DNA of 43,337 bases from Acidimicrobiaceae bacterium. GTDB taxonomy: Bacteria; Actinomycetota; Acidimicrobiia; Acidimicrobiales; RAAP-2. Made by a program: the position numbers and the translations under genes. Of the stretch, positions 16,837 through 25,219 are shown one piece after another. Location: contig PMOE01000034.1 in assembly GCA_003161575.1 (NCBI GenBank), positions 9,060 to 52,396 on the forward strand, given 5' to 3'. Numbering within the stretch: position 1 is the stretch's first letter; each line of letters opens with the position of its first letter. A model generated the notes under the pieces. The model saw only the letters and a program-made list of their open reading frames with translations. It was not told where the DNA came from and searched no databases.

Positions 16837-19698
16837 GTGGGGAACATGAATAGTCGTCGATATCGCTATGGCGCGAGCTTCATCGATCGCGCGTCGGGTG
16901 TGCGTTTCGAAGGCCACCATCCCTACGAGCGACCAGACCTCTGGAAGCTCTATCTGAACGAAGCTGAAGGGCGCTACCGCAACTTCGGCTTCGAGGGCAC
17001 GCTGCGTCGGCGAGACCTCGAGGAAGGCAACGGCGTCTCGCTATTCTTCCTGGGCTTCGATGTCGACGGGGAGGCAGTGGCCGGCATACGTTGCCACGGC
17101 CCGTTGGAGTCGGTTCACCAGGCGTTCTTGTTGGAGGAGATGCGGGCCTCATCTGAGATAGACGAGATCACCCGCATCATCGACGACGAGGTGCGCCTTG
17201 GCACCCTTGAAATCAAAGGTGCATGGTCGAAGGGAGAAGCTGCCACCGGCCATCGGCTCCTCCAAGCACTTTCACACGCGGCCATTCATGCCATGAAATG
17301 GCTGGGCGCGGAGTACGCGATCGCCGCCGTCTCCGACAAGCTGGTGCCGCTCGGCATGGAAACCGGCGGTCGGATGGTGGGAACGACCTCGGTCCCGTTC
17401 CCCGACGAACGGTACCGGACCGTCGCCGTCGAGTGGCGCCGGGCTCGCATTCAGGAGCTGAGCACCCCTGCCCACCGACAAGCCTTGCGTGTCGAGGCGG
17501 AGCAGTTGACCCGCAATCCCGCTCTCCTCGGCGTCGGCCCCGTCTCGCCCGCTTCGACGCGGACTCGCGCCTGGCGGCCACTGGTCTTGGACGTGAAGGC
17601 GAGAGACCATCGCGAAGTGCTTCGTGTGCTGCGAGAGGATGTCTCCTTGCAGGTGATCGATCGCTTGGCCGAGCAGCGGAGCCAGCTCTCCGAGATCATT
17701 CCGCCGCCGCCACCTGCCCTGATGGAAGAAGGGTACCGATGGATCCACTACCCCTGGCGGCGGGCGGTGGTGCGACTGTTGGCACCGCGGGCGTTCTCCA
17801 CGCTCCGGCTCGATCGCAATCGCAACAAGCTGACACGAGCCGAGCAGGCTCGGCAGCGCACACTTCGCATTGGTGTGGTGGGGCTCAGCGCTGGGCACAC
17901 AATCGCCCATGTCCTGGCAATGGAGGGCCTGGCCGGAGAACTTCGCCTTGCTGACTTCGACACCCTCGAGTTGTCCAATCTCAACCGGGTTCCCGCCAGC
18001 GTCCTTGATCTCGGAGTGAACAAGGCAGTGGTGGCAGCTCGCCGGATCGGTGAGATCGATCCATATCTGCGTGTCGTAACCATCCCCGAGGGTATCCGAC
18101 CGGACAACCTCGGCAGCTTTCTCGACGGACTCGATCTGGTCATTGAGGAGTGCGATTCGCTTGACGTAAAGCTTCTCGTGCGTGAGGCTGCGCGTGAACG
18201 CCGAATCCCCGTGCTGATGGAGACGAGCGACCGGGGCGTTCTCGACATCGAACGCTTCGACCTCGAGCCGGACCGCCCTATTTTCCACGGATTGTTGCCG
18301 GGGGTTCACTCCTCTGATCTCTCCGACTTGTCCCTCCAAGAAAAGGCGCCGTACGTGCTGCGCATATTGGGTGCGGACGAGGGGTCCTCCCGCGGGGCGG
18401 CATCGCTGTTGGAGGTCGGGAGCACCATTACTGGATGGCCACAGCTCGGCAGCGAGGTCACGCTCGGCGCCGCCACGGCTGCCGCTGCGGTGCGCCGGAT
18501 CGGGCTGGCAGGGGATCTTCCGTCCGGTCGGATCCGCTTCGACGTGGAAGAAGCGCTTTCCGACATCCTCCCCGTTGAGGTGGACACCGAGGCCGAGGAC
18601 GACTCCCCGACGCAGACGCCGGATCATCTACTTCCCGAGGGTGCCGATCCGGTCGACGTCATTGTTGACGCCGCTCGATGGGCTCCTTCGGGAGGCAATA
18701 TCCAGCCGTGGCGCTTCGAGGCCAATGCTCACGAGATCCGCGTCTATCTCGCCCCGGAACGCACCACGACCATGGACGTACAACACCGCGGCAGCTTTGT
18801 CGCAATCGGAGCAGCCCTCTTTAACGCTCGCGTTGCAGCCGCGTCGATAAAGGCGCTCGGGCCTCTCCGGCTGTTTCCGGAAGGAGTCCCTTCTCACCAC
18901 GTCGCCACTTTGCATATCGGATCATCAACGGACCACGAGATCGCCCCTCTCGAGCCTCTGGTGCGAACACGGGCCGCCAACCGTCAGATGGGAGACCCGT
19001 CTCCCATTAATGACGAGATCCTCCAACTGCTGGCCCGGAGCGTCCAACGAGAGGAAGCGCAGCTGCACGTTGCTTCCGAGCGCGATCAGATCGAAAGTGT
19101 GGCCGAGTTGTTAGCGGAGTCCGATCGGCTCCGCTTCCTCATTCCGACGCTGCACAGCGACATGGTGGGGGAGTTGCGCTGGCCGGGGCGGGATGCACTG
19201 GAAGAGGGGCTCGACGTCCGCACGCTAGAGCTTTCCCCGTTCGAACTGGCCGCTCTCGAACTGTTGCGGCGTCCCGACGTCATGGGCCACCTGGCCGATT
19301 GGCGGACCGGCTCGCTCCTGGGCGCACGCACGCGCGCCACCCTCGGATCGAGCTCGGCCCTGGCGGTGGTCACGGTGACGAGGATGGACCCGATCTCGTA
19401 CGTCCGGGCCGGAGCTGCAGTGGAGCGCTTTTGGCTCACCGCTGAGCTCCAAGGACTCGCTGTGCAGCCCGTGTCGCCAATATTCCTCTACGCCGTCAAC
19501 GACAAAGACTTCTTGGAACTCGGGGGTGAACGCCATCTCGACGCGATCTTCGGCCTCTCGCAGCGTTTCAATGAACTGTGGAAGTTAGGCGACGAGGAAC
19601 GGGTTGCCCTGCTGCTCCGTGTCACTCACGCGCCCCCACCCGGGGTTCGAAGTGCCCGGCTGCCACTCGCTCATCTCCTCAGCCGTGATCCCGACTAG
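16837..19698 (+). CDS. Rv1355c/MoeY-like fusion: acyltransferase-like + ThiF (E1-like) + nitroreductase
   Basis: Roughly 953 residues in three parts. Residues about 40-220 look like a GNAT-fold N-acyltransferase (VSLFFLGFDVDGEAVAGIR; LLQALSHAAIHAMKWLG; LVPLGMETGG), a weak call. About 340-560 is a ThiF/MoeB/E1-like domain: GVVGLSAGHTIAHVLA, then LADFDTLELSNLNR, the usual ATP-adenylation pattern. About 604-945 is a nitroreductase-type flavin domain (DVIVDAARWAPSGGNIQPW, RTRAANRQM). M. tuberculosis Rv1355c (MoeY) has the ThiF and nitroreductase parts and is about 715 residues, so this one is longer. The name MoeY does not prove a molybdopterin role: there is no Zn-binding CxxC pair here and no moco gene nearby. 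The next gene is a GGDEF-EAL protein, the same order as Rv1355c-Rv1354c. Confidence 0.85.
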   Translation: MGNMNSRRYRYGASFIDRASGVRFEGHHPYERPDLWKLYLNEAEGRYRNFGFEGTLRRRDLEEGNGVSLFFLGFDVDGEAVAGIRCHGPLESVHQAFLLEEMRASSEIDEITRIIDDEVRLGTLEIKGAWSKGEAATGHRLLQALSHAAIHAMKWLGAEYAIAAVSDKLVPLGMETGGRMVGTTSVPFPDERYRTVAVEWRRARIQELSTPAHRQALRVEAEQLTRNPALLGVGPVSPASTRTRAWRPLVLDVKARDHREVLRVLREDVSLQVIDRLAEQRSQLSEIIPPPPPALMEEGYRWIHYPWRRAVVRLLAPRAFSTLRLDRNRNKLTRAEQARQRTLRIGVVGLSAGHTIAHVLAMEGLAGELRLADFDTLELSNLNRVPASVLDLGVNKAVVAARRIGEIDPYLRVVTIPEGIRPDNLGSFLDGLDLVIEECDSLDVKLLVREAARERRIPVLMETSDRGVLDIERFDLEPDRPIFHGLLPGVHSSDLSDLSLQEKAPYVLRILGADEGSSRGAASLLEVGSTITGWPQLGSEVTLGAATAAAAVRRIGLAGDLPSGRIRFDVEEALSDILPVEVDTEAEDDSPTQTPDHLLPEGADPVDVIVDAARWAPSGGNIQPWRFEANAHEIRVYLAPERTTTMDVQHRGSFVAIGAALFNARVAAASIKALGPLRLFPEGVPSHHVATLHIGSSTDHEIAPLEPLVRTRAANRQMGDPSPINDEILQLLARSVQREEAQLHVASERDQIESVAELLAESDRLRFLIPTLHSDMVGELRWPGRDALEEGLDVRTLELSPFELAALELLRRPDVMGHLADWRTGSLLGARTRATLGSSSALAVVTVTRMDPISYVRAGAAVERFWLTAELQGLAVQPVSPIFLYAVNDKDFLELGGERHLDAIFGLSQRFNELWKLGDEERVALLLRVTHAPPPGVRSARLPLAHLLSRDPD

Positions 19699-19743
19699 CT
19701 CCTGAGTCAGGGAGCGAGTGCGCTACGCCGGGCTTGAAGAGGT

Positions 19744-19775
19744 GGGAATTACATCAAGATGTGGGGATTTACATC
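19744..19775 (+). repeat. Two 12-bp direct repeats, 20 bp apart, before the c-di-GMP enzyme gene
   Basis: GGGAATTACATC (19744-19755) and GGGATTTACATC (19764-19775) differ by one base and are spaced about two helical turns. A TAGGAT -10-like box follows at 19788-19793, so the second copy covers the -35 region. They could be an activator or repressor site. Confidence 0.45.
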
Positions 19776-19818
19776 CCAGCCGCCATCTAGGATACTTGTG
19801 AGCTAGGTATTTTTGGCA

Positions 19819-22167
19819 ATGGGCAACGGCGGACCTGAAGCCCCACTCGAAGAAGATAGGTCTCTGATGACGGATCTAACTCACAAGTCACCCAAGGCGG
19901 CTGGTCTACAGACTCGCGTGGTCGTTGAGACCCTTACCCAGGTCATTCCCGGTACCGAGATCGTCGCAATGGTGGCGACATCGGATGAGGACATTCCTGG
20001 TTTTGACCTGGAGTGGTGGACGGCACCGGGCTCAGAGAACGCCCTCTCGAACATCGGCGAGCGTGTCTTGGATCAACTCGCCAGCCAGAGCGCGATCGTT
20101 TCGTTTTCGTGCTCGATCTCTGGTGTCACGTGGGGAGTCCTAGCGGAAGCCATCGAGGTGCAAGACGGCGCCGTCATAGGAGCTTTGATCGTCGCACGCC
20201 AAGGGCGAACGTGGTCCCGCCGGGAGCGCGCCCTTGTCAATGCGTTCGGGGGTCTGTTGAGCCACGCGGCGACACTGGCCACGCGCGAGAGTGCTTTACT
20301 TTGTCAACGACGGTTGGACGTGTTCGTGAGCCAGGTGGCCGAACGGCTCATGTCGGGGTCATCGCAGAATCGTCAGGAAGTACTGAACTGGACAACTCGC
20401 GAGCTCGCCGAATTCCTCGAGGCGGACGTTGTGGTGCTAAGGCGCAATGACCATAGGCGAGGCCTGAGTGTTCTCGAGGCGGAATGGCCGACGCGGGACG
20501 TCTCTGGCACGGATCCGCTCGGGGAGGTCCCATTTGACGCAGACCCGATCTTCGCGGCGACGAAGGACCTTCGTGAACCGTACCTGCCCGCGGGGTCGGG
20601 AGCGCACGATGACTACGGGGATCGTATCGAGAAGGCTTCGGGCGTGCGGGAAGTCTGGGGCGCGGGAGTGCCGTTACTCCTTGGGGACACGACTTGGGGA
20701 GTGCTGGGATTCATGCATTTCGAACCTCACGGGTGGACCCCCGAAGAAGTCAGCGCCCTTCAGGCAGTTGCATCAATGCTCGTGCAACTTCAAGCGCGAA
20801 TCGACGCGGAGGGCCGCACCGAGTACATCGCCCTCCACGATGACCTGACAGGGCTGCCCAACCGGCGAGCTCTGCTGCGAGAGCTCGACCACCGACTTGC
20901 CGCCCTCCAGCAGACTGCGATCCTCTTCTTCGACCTGGACCGCTTCAAGGTGATGAATGACTTCCTGGGCCATGCGAGCGGCGACAGGGTGCTGACCACC
21001 ATCGCCGACCGGCTCCGCATAAGCATCAGGCCCAACGACTTCGCGGCCCGACTCGGCGGCGACGAGTTCGTGGTCCTTGTCGCCGGGGCGAGCAGCGAGA
21101 TGGAGGTTCTTGCAACCGCATATCGGATCCTCGACATAGTCGGCAGGCCGATCGACTTTCCAGGCCATCAAGTTAGCCATACCGCAAGCGTCGGGATCGT
21201 CCTTTCAAAGCCCGGGGTCAGGAATGGAATGGAGCTACTCGGGAGGGCGGACGTCGCCCTGTACGCCGCCAAAAAGCAGGGTCGAAATCAAGCGGTAGTG
21301 TTCGATGAGGTGCTTCAGAAGTCAGTCGGTGAACGCTCTCGGACTGAGTTGACCCTTCGGGAGGCCATTGATGGCGGTGGCTTGCGTCTTCACTACCAGC
21401 CCGAGGTAGACCTTCGGACGGGGCGCCTGCTTGCCGTAGAGGCACTCGTCCGCTGGGAGCACCCGACCCGTGGCCTTCTCCCAGCGTCTGAGTTCATCGC
21501 GGTGGCAGAAGAGACCGGCCTCGTGGTCGACATGGGGCGTTGGGTCTTTGCAGAGGCGTGCCGACAGCTCGAATCCTGGCGGCGGGACTACCCGGAACTC
21601 GCGTTCATCGTCCGGGTGAACACCTCGCCGGCACAGTACGTGGTCGGAGGCCTCGCCGAGTTCGTCGAAGAGTGCTTGCGCATTCACGACATCCCTGGAG
21701 ATCGCATGTGTATAGAGATGACCGAACATGCCGTTCTGCAGGAACCTGAACAGACCGTGCGCATTCTGCATGAATTCCAAAGACTCGGCGTCGAAGTCGC
21801 CATTGACGATTTTGGGACGGGATACGCGTCGATGACCGAGCTGAAGCGCCTTCCGGCGAATCTTCTGAAGCTCGACATGAGCTTCGTTCAGGGCATCACA
21901 ACAGACCCGAGTGATCGAGCGATCGTCGAAGCGATCATCCGGCTCGGGCATGCATTGAACATGGAAGTTGTCGCTGAGGGCATCGAATCCAGCGAAATCG
22001 TGCGCGAACTTCTCGAACTTGACTGCCATCGCGGCCAGGGATACCTCATCTCGGTACCGATGTCGGCAGAGGACTTGATCCCAGTTCTGAAGGCCGGGGC
22101 AGTCGCCCCTTCGGTGCTGCGGTCTGATGGAATGGCGAGCCTTGCACTTCCAGACCGTCGCCTGTGA
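19819..22167 (+). CDS. GAF-GAF-GGDEF-EAL cyclic-di-GMP synthase/phosphodiesterase
   Basis: About 782 residues. Two GAF-like sensor domains (about 25-165 and 165-335) precede a GGDEF domain with HDDLTGLPNRR, DLDRFKVMND and an intact GGDEF at about 413-417. RPND, five residues before GGDEF, is an intact RxxD inhibitory site. An EAL domain follows: VEALVRWEHP (Glu about 541), CIEMTEHAV, AIDDFGTGYASM, LKLD and VVAEGIES, all catalytic motifs present. Both making and breaking c-di-GMP are possible, with GAF ligands deciding. Layout resembles M. tuberculosis Rv1354c (GAF-GGDEF-EAL). Cytoplasmic, no membrane segment. Start uncertain: ATG 19819, TTG 19813 or ATG 19867. Confidence 0.93.
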   Translation: MGNGGPEAPLEEDRSLMTDLTHKSPKAAGLQTRVVVETLTQVIPGTEIVAMVATSDEDIPGFDLEWWTAPGSENALSNIGERVLDQLASQSAIVSFSCSISGVTWGVLAEAIEVQDGAVIGALIVARQGRTWSRRERALVNAFGGLLSHAATLATRESALLCQRRLDVFVSQVAERLMSGSSQNRQEVLNWTTRELAEFLEADVVVLRRNDHRRGLSVLEAEWPTRDVSGTDPLGEVPFDADPIFAATKDLREPYLPAGSGAHDDYGDRIEKASGVREVWGAGVPLLLGDTTWGVLGFMHFEPHGWTPEEVSALQAVASMLVQLQARIDAEGRTEYIALHDDLTGLPNRRALLRELDHRLAALQQTAILFFDLDRFKVMNDFLGHASGDRVLTTIADRLRISIRPNDFAARLGGDEFVVLVAGASSEMEVLATAYRILDIVGRPIDFPGHQVSHTASVGIVLSKPGVRNGMELLGRADVALYAAKKQGRNQAVVFDEVLQKSVGERSRTELTLREAIDGGGLRLHYQPEVDLRTGRLLAVEALVRWEHPTRGLLPASEFIAVAEETGLVVDMGRWVFAEACRQLESWRRDYPELAFIVRVNTSPAQYVVGGLAEFVEECLRIHDIPGDRMCIEMTEHAVLQEPEQTVRILHEFQRLGVEVAIDDFGTGYASMTELKRLPANLLKLDMSFVQGITTDPSDRAIVEAIIRLGHALNMEVVAEGIESSEIVRELLELDCHRGQGYLISVPMSAEDLIPVLKAGAVAPSVLRSDGMASLALPDRRL

Positions 22168-22173
22168 TATTGG

Positions 22174-22983
22174 ATGGACGAGACAGCAGTGGAGGAAGCC
22201 GAGTTCTCTGGGCACTTGTACGAGCCCTGGCTGTTCATGACGATGCTCGACCAGCTGTCGTCGAGGCAGGTCGGCATCGGTTTTATCTACTCGATTCTCG
22301 ATCTGCTCGCCCTACGGTACGGGCTCTCGGATGCAGTGGTCGTCCTCGGCGACGAACCCCTCGGTGCACAGGTGTTCCGCCTGGGCCAAAAGAGCGTCAC
22401 TGGTGACTCGCTGAGGAGTTTGGCGACCGCTCCTTGCGTCTACTGCGAGCCGGACATCGTTCCCGACCTTGTCCGAGACGTTGTCCGGAACGTGTGTCAG
22501 CTTTCGCTCACCGTGCACCTCGCACGCTACGGTGCAGACCACGATCCACTCACGAACGTCGCCAACCGGAGGAACTTCGAAGCCGCGTTGCATGCCGCGG
22601 CAGTACAGAGCTCTCGTTACGGGTGGGGGTTCGCACTGGTGCTCGTCGACTTGAACGGGATCAGGGCCGTGAACGGCCGAGGAGAGCATGTGGTCAGCGA
22701 CGATCTGAAACGCCATTTCGGCCGCGCGCTCCGACGTTCAATTCGAAACGGTGACATCGCCGGCCGGATCGGAGGCGACAGTTTCGCGGTGATCCTCTGG
22801 AACGCGGGAGGCACCGAAGTTCTGGCATTCACTGAACGGCTACGCGCCCTTCTCGTTTCAGTCGCCGATCTGGATTTCACGTTCGGTACTGCCGCGTCGC
22901 CCAGCGAATCCACCGACATAGAGGAGTTGTGCCGTATCGCGGATGCCCGTCTCTATGAGAAGAAGGGCGTCGCTCTCCGATGA
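22174..22983 (+). CDS. Degenerate GGDEF-domain protein, possible c-di-GMP receptor
   Basis: 269 residues. The N-terminal half (about 1-125) is GAF-like or otherwise regulatory. The C-terminal half is a GGDEF fold with DPLTNVANRRNFE and LVDLNGIRAVN, but the active-site motif reads GGDSF (200-204), with the metal/base Glu replaced by Ser. RNGD (191-194), five residues earlier, preserves the RxxD inhibitory site that binds c-di-GMP dimers. Probably not a cyclase; it may sense c-di-GMP made by the upstream enzyme. It starts 6 bp after that gene, and its stop overlaps the next start (ATGA), so the three are one coupled operon. Confidence 0.85.
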   Translation: MDETAVEEAEFSGHLYEPWLFMTMLDQLSSRQVGIGFIYSILDLLALRYGLSDAVVVLGDEPLGAQVFRLGQKSVTGDSLRSLATAPCVYCEPDIVPDLVRDVVRNVCQLSLTVHLARYGADHDPLTNVANRRNFEAALHAAAVQSSRYGWGFALVLVDLNGIRAVNGRGEHVVSDDLKRHFGRALRRSIRNGDIAGRIGGDSFAVILWNAGGTEVLAFTERLRALLVSVADLDFTFGTAASPSESTDIEELCRIADARLYEKKGVALR

Positions 22984-23606
22984 TACCGGCCATCGAGGAA
23001 GACTTCGAGCTCGAACTTCGATCTCTTCCCGGTGTGTTGAACGTGGGCATCGGCCATGGCGGGAACGGTGAGGTAGAAGCGATCACGCTGTTGGTCCGCA
23101 GCAAACATCCCGAGGCGGTCCGAGAAGGCGCCTTGCAGGTTGCCAGCCTCTACTACCCGGACGCCACGGTCATTGTGGAATTCGCGAACAGTGTGACCTC
23201 GGGACGCAAAGCAGGAGGTGAAAGGGTTGCTCTGGTGCGGGTCGATCTCAACGAGGCCGACGGAGTCAGTGAAGTTCACCTGAGCTACGCCGGTGAGGTC
23301 GGTATCGGCCGGGCGGGCAGCGGGCCCCTAATCGGCGGAGCCGAGGCAACCATGGCAGCGTTGCGGGACCTCGGGTTTGTGATCCCCTTCTACGTGATGA
23401 CGGTGACCAAGGTCGACACGGTAATTGGGTGGTCGGTTATCGTCACTTTCCGGTCGCTGGCCCAAGACGAGGACAAGATAGGCATTGCACGGTCGGAGGG
23501 AGACCTTGAGTCCTCGGCCAAGGCGACCCTCGACGCACTGAACCGCTATGTGACCGCGGGCGATGATCTGAATCGGGAAGCCCCCGACCTAGAAGCGCTG
23601 ACGTGA
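22980..23606 (+). CDS. Unknown 208-residue protein of the c-di-GMP operon
   Basis: I do not recognise the family securely. It is soluble and acidic, without signal peptide or membrane segment. The first ~75 residues (LPGVLNVGIGHGGNGEVEAITLLV) look like a small alpha/beta domain. After a short linker the second part (VALVRVDLNEADGVSEVHLSY; GPLIGGAEATMAAL; IGIARSEGDLESSAKATLDALNRY) faintly resembles the allosteric/dimerisation domain of 2-isopropylmalate synthase, which ends in a similar D-x-E-A-S-x-x-A-x-x-x-A-L-N-R pattern. ATG overlaps the stop of the degenerate GGDEF gene, so it is very likely functionally linked to c-di-GMP signalling, perhaps as an output partner. Confidence 0.7.
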   Translation: MIPAIEEDFELELRSLPGVLNVGIGHGGNGEVEAITLLVRSKHPEAVREGALQVASLYYPDATVIVEFANSVTSGRKAGGERVALVRVDLNEADGVSEVHLSYAGEVGIGRAGSGPLIGGAEATMAALRDLGFVIPFYVMTVTKVDTVIGWSVIVTFRSLAQDEDKIGIARSEGDLESSAKATLDALNRYVTAGDDLNREAPDLEALT

Positions 23607-23620
23607 AACGGATTGTCAGT

Positions 23621-23637
23621 GTCCGCACTGCGCGGAC
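23621..23637 (+). terminator. Short hairpin after the c-di-GMP operon, weak terminator candidate
   Basis: GTCCGC / GCGGAC with a 5-base loop starts 15 bases after the last stop codon. Only a 6-bp stem and no T tract, so termination is uncertain. Confidence 0.3.
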
Positions 23638-23794
23638 GTAACCTCGGCCGACGTGGCCTCGGCTGCCCCAACACCCCGCTTCAGCCCGGCTGGAGGGTGC
23701 TCTGGCTCCGAGCTTTCGACGATGTGCCGGCGTTAGGGTTCGGCTGACCGGCACACTGGTGTACGCGGATCGGAACCGCAGATCGGCTGCGGGC

Positions 23795-24988
23795 TCAGCC
23801 ACGCACCGGCACGCTCGCCTCGTGTCTACCTGTCTCTAGCACGCAGTGAGTACCGCGGTAGATGGTCGGCATGCACTTGTTGCAGTGAACGCACAGGGAC
23901 TCATCGGATTCGCCCCGTTGCATCTTGTTCACAAGGTCGGGTTCTCGAAGGAGTGCCCTGGCCATGGCCACGAACGAAAACCCCTCTGTCATGGATTGCT
24001 CCATCGTGTCGAGCCTGTTGATACCACCGAGGAGGATCAGGGGCATCTCGAGAGCAGAGCGGAACTGGCGGGCATAGGGCAAGAAGAACGCCTCTTCGAA
24101 CGGGTATTCCTTCAGGAACCGGCGTCCCATCAGGCGGAATCCGACCCGGACCGCTTTGGGAAGGGTCGCTGCGAACTCCCGGCGCGGGACCTCGCCGCGG
24201 AAGAGGTACATCGGATTGGCGAGCGAGCTGCCGCCGGTGAGCTCCAAGGCGTCGAGTGCGCCGTCGCTCTCGAGCATCCGGGCGACCTCGACGGACTCAT
24301 CGAGCCATAGTCCGGCGGGCACGCCATCGGCCATGTTGAGTTTCGCGGTCACCGCCACCTGGGCACCGACTGCCTCTCGGACCGCCCCGACGACCTGGCG
24401 AGGAAATTTGGCGCGATTGACCAGGCTCCCGCCCCAGCCGTCGGTGCGACGGTTGAGTTTGGGGCTCAGAAAGGCACTGAGCAGGTAATTGTGCCCGAGA
24501 TGGATCTCGATGGCATCGAAGCCGGCCTCGACGGCTAGACCGGCTGCATCCCGATAGGCATCGGTGATGCGCAAAATGTCGGTCTCGGTGACCGCTCGGG
24601 TGACGCTGCCGAGCGGGCTCAGTCCGCGAGACGGTGCCAGGGCCGGGGCCCCGTTGGATTTGGGATTGGCGACCGGGCCCGCGTGTCCGAGTTGTGCCGC
24701 CACCGCTGCTCCCGCATCGTGGACAGTGTCGGTGAGTCGCCGCAGCCCGGGCAGCGTGTCGGGGCCAAGGATCATGCATCGGCGATCGGTTCGACCCTCC
24801 GGGCTCACGGCCAGATACGCGACCGTCGTCATCCCCACTCCGCCTTCGGCCACCCGTCTGTGGAAATCGATGAGTGCGTCGCTCGCCCGGCCATCGGGCA
24901 TCACGCCTTCGAATGTTGCTGCTTTGATTGTTCTGTTCCGTAGCGTGATCGGTCCGAGCTTGGCGGGCTCGAAGACTCTGGGCGTCAT
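23795..24988 (-). CDS. NADH:flavin oxidoreductase (old yellow enzyme family)
   Basis: About 397-residue FMN-dependent ene-reductase barrel. Seen: LGPITLRNRTIKAATFEGVMPDGRAS at the N-terminus, AQLGHAGP, the substrate-binding EIHLGHNYLLSAFLSPKLNRRTDGWGGS region, and GGINRLDTM with VAMARALLREPDLV at the phosphate site. A cysteine cluster CVHCNKCMP plus a later Cys at the end resembles the Fe-S motif of dienoyl-CoA reductase-type members, but the FAD/NAD domains of those larger enzymes are missing. ATG 24988 is preferred over GTG 24997 because a TAGGGT -10 box lies 7 nt before it. Likely reduces an unsaturated ketone or CoA ester in the surrounding catabolism. Confidence 0.9.
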   Translation of the reverse strand: MTPRVFEPAKLGPITLRNRTIKAATFEGVMPDGRASDALIDFHRRVAEGGVGMTTVAYLAVSPEGRTDRRCMILGPDTLPGLRRLTDTVHDAGAAVAAQLGHAGPVANPKSNGAPALAPSRGLSPLGSVTRAVTETDILRITDAYRDAAGLAVEAGFDAIEIHLGHNYLLSAFLSPKLNRRTDGWGGSLVNRAKFPRQVVGAVREAVGAQVAVTAKLNMADGVPAGLWLDESVEVARMLESDGALDALELTGGSSLANPMYLFRGEVPRREFAATLPKAVRVGFRLMGRRFLKEYPFEEAFFLPYARQFRSALEMPLILLGGINRLDTMEQSMTEGFSFVAMARALLREPDLVNKMQRGESDESLCVHCNKCMPTIYRGTHCVLETGRHEASVPVRG

Positions 24989-24995
24989 CCCGGTC

Positions 24996-25001
24996 ACCCT
25001 A
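24996..25001 (-). promoter_or_regulatory. TAGGGT -10 box of a probable leaderless mRNA
   Basis: TAGGGT on the minus strand ends 7 nt before the ATG at 24988 and overlaps the alternative GTG at 24997, which argues for the ATG. Confidence 0.5.
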
Positions 25002-25219
25002 GTGCTCGGTCTTTGGCGGCTACTGAGGACAACCGGTGTTCACTCACCGCCGATGCGGGGTGCCCGTGAGAGGTTACGGGTGATCCATCGCCCGACGGCT
25101 TCGTCTTGCTGGGAAAAGACCCATGCAGGGGCGGGATCTACCGGTCGGGGGATCAAGCCCGCGGAACGGCACGGCGCGCACCGGCATGGGACCGGCTCAC
25201 CGTGGCCGGTCGGCGAGGC

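Noticed and set aside
16837-19698. Molybdenum-cofactor biosynthesis role suggested by the MoeY name
   Set aside because: No other cofactor gene is nearby, the MoeB zinc Cys pairs are not seen, and the fusion to a nitroreductase does not fit MoeB function.
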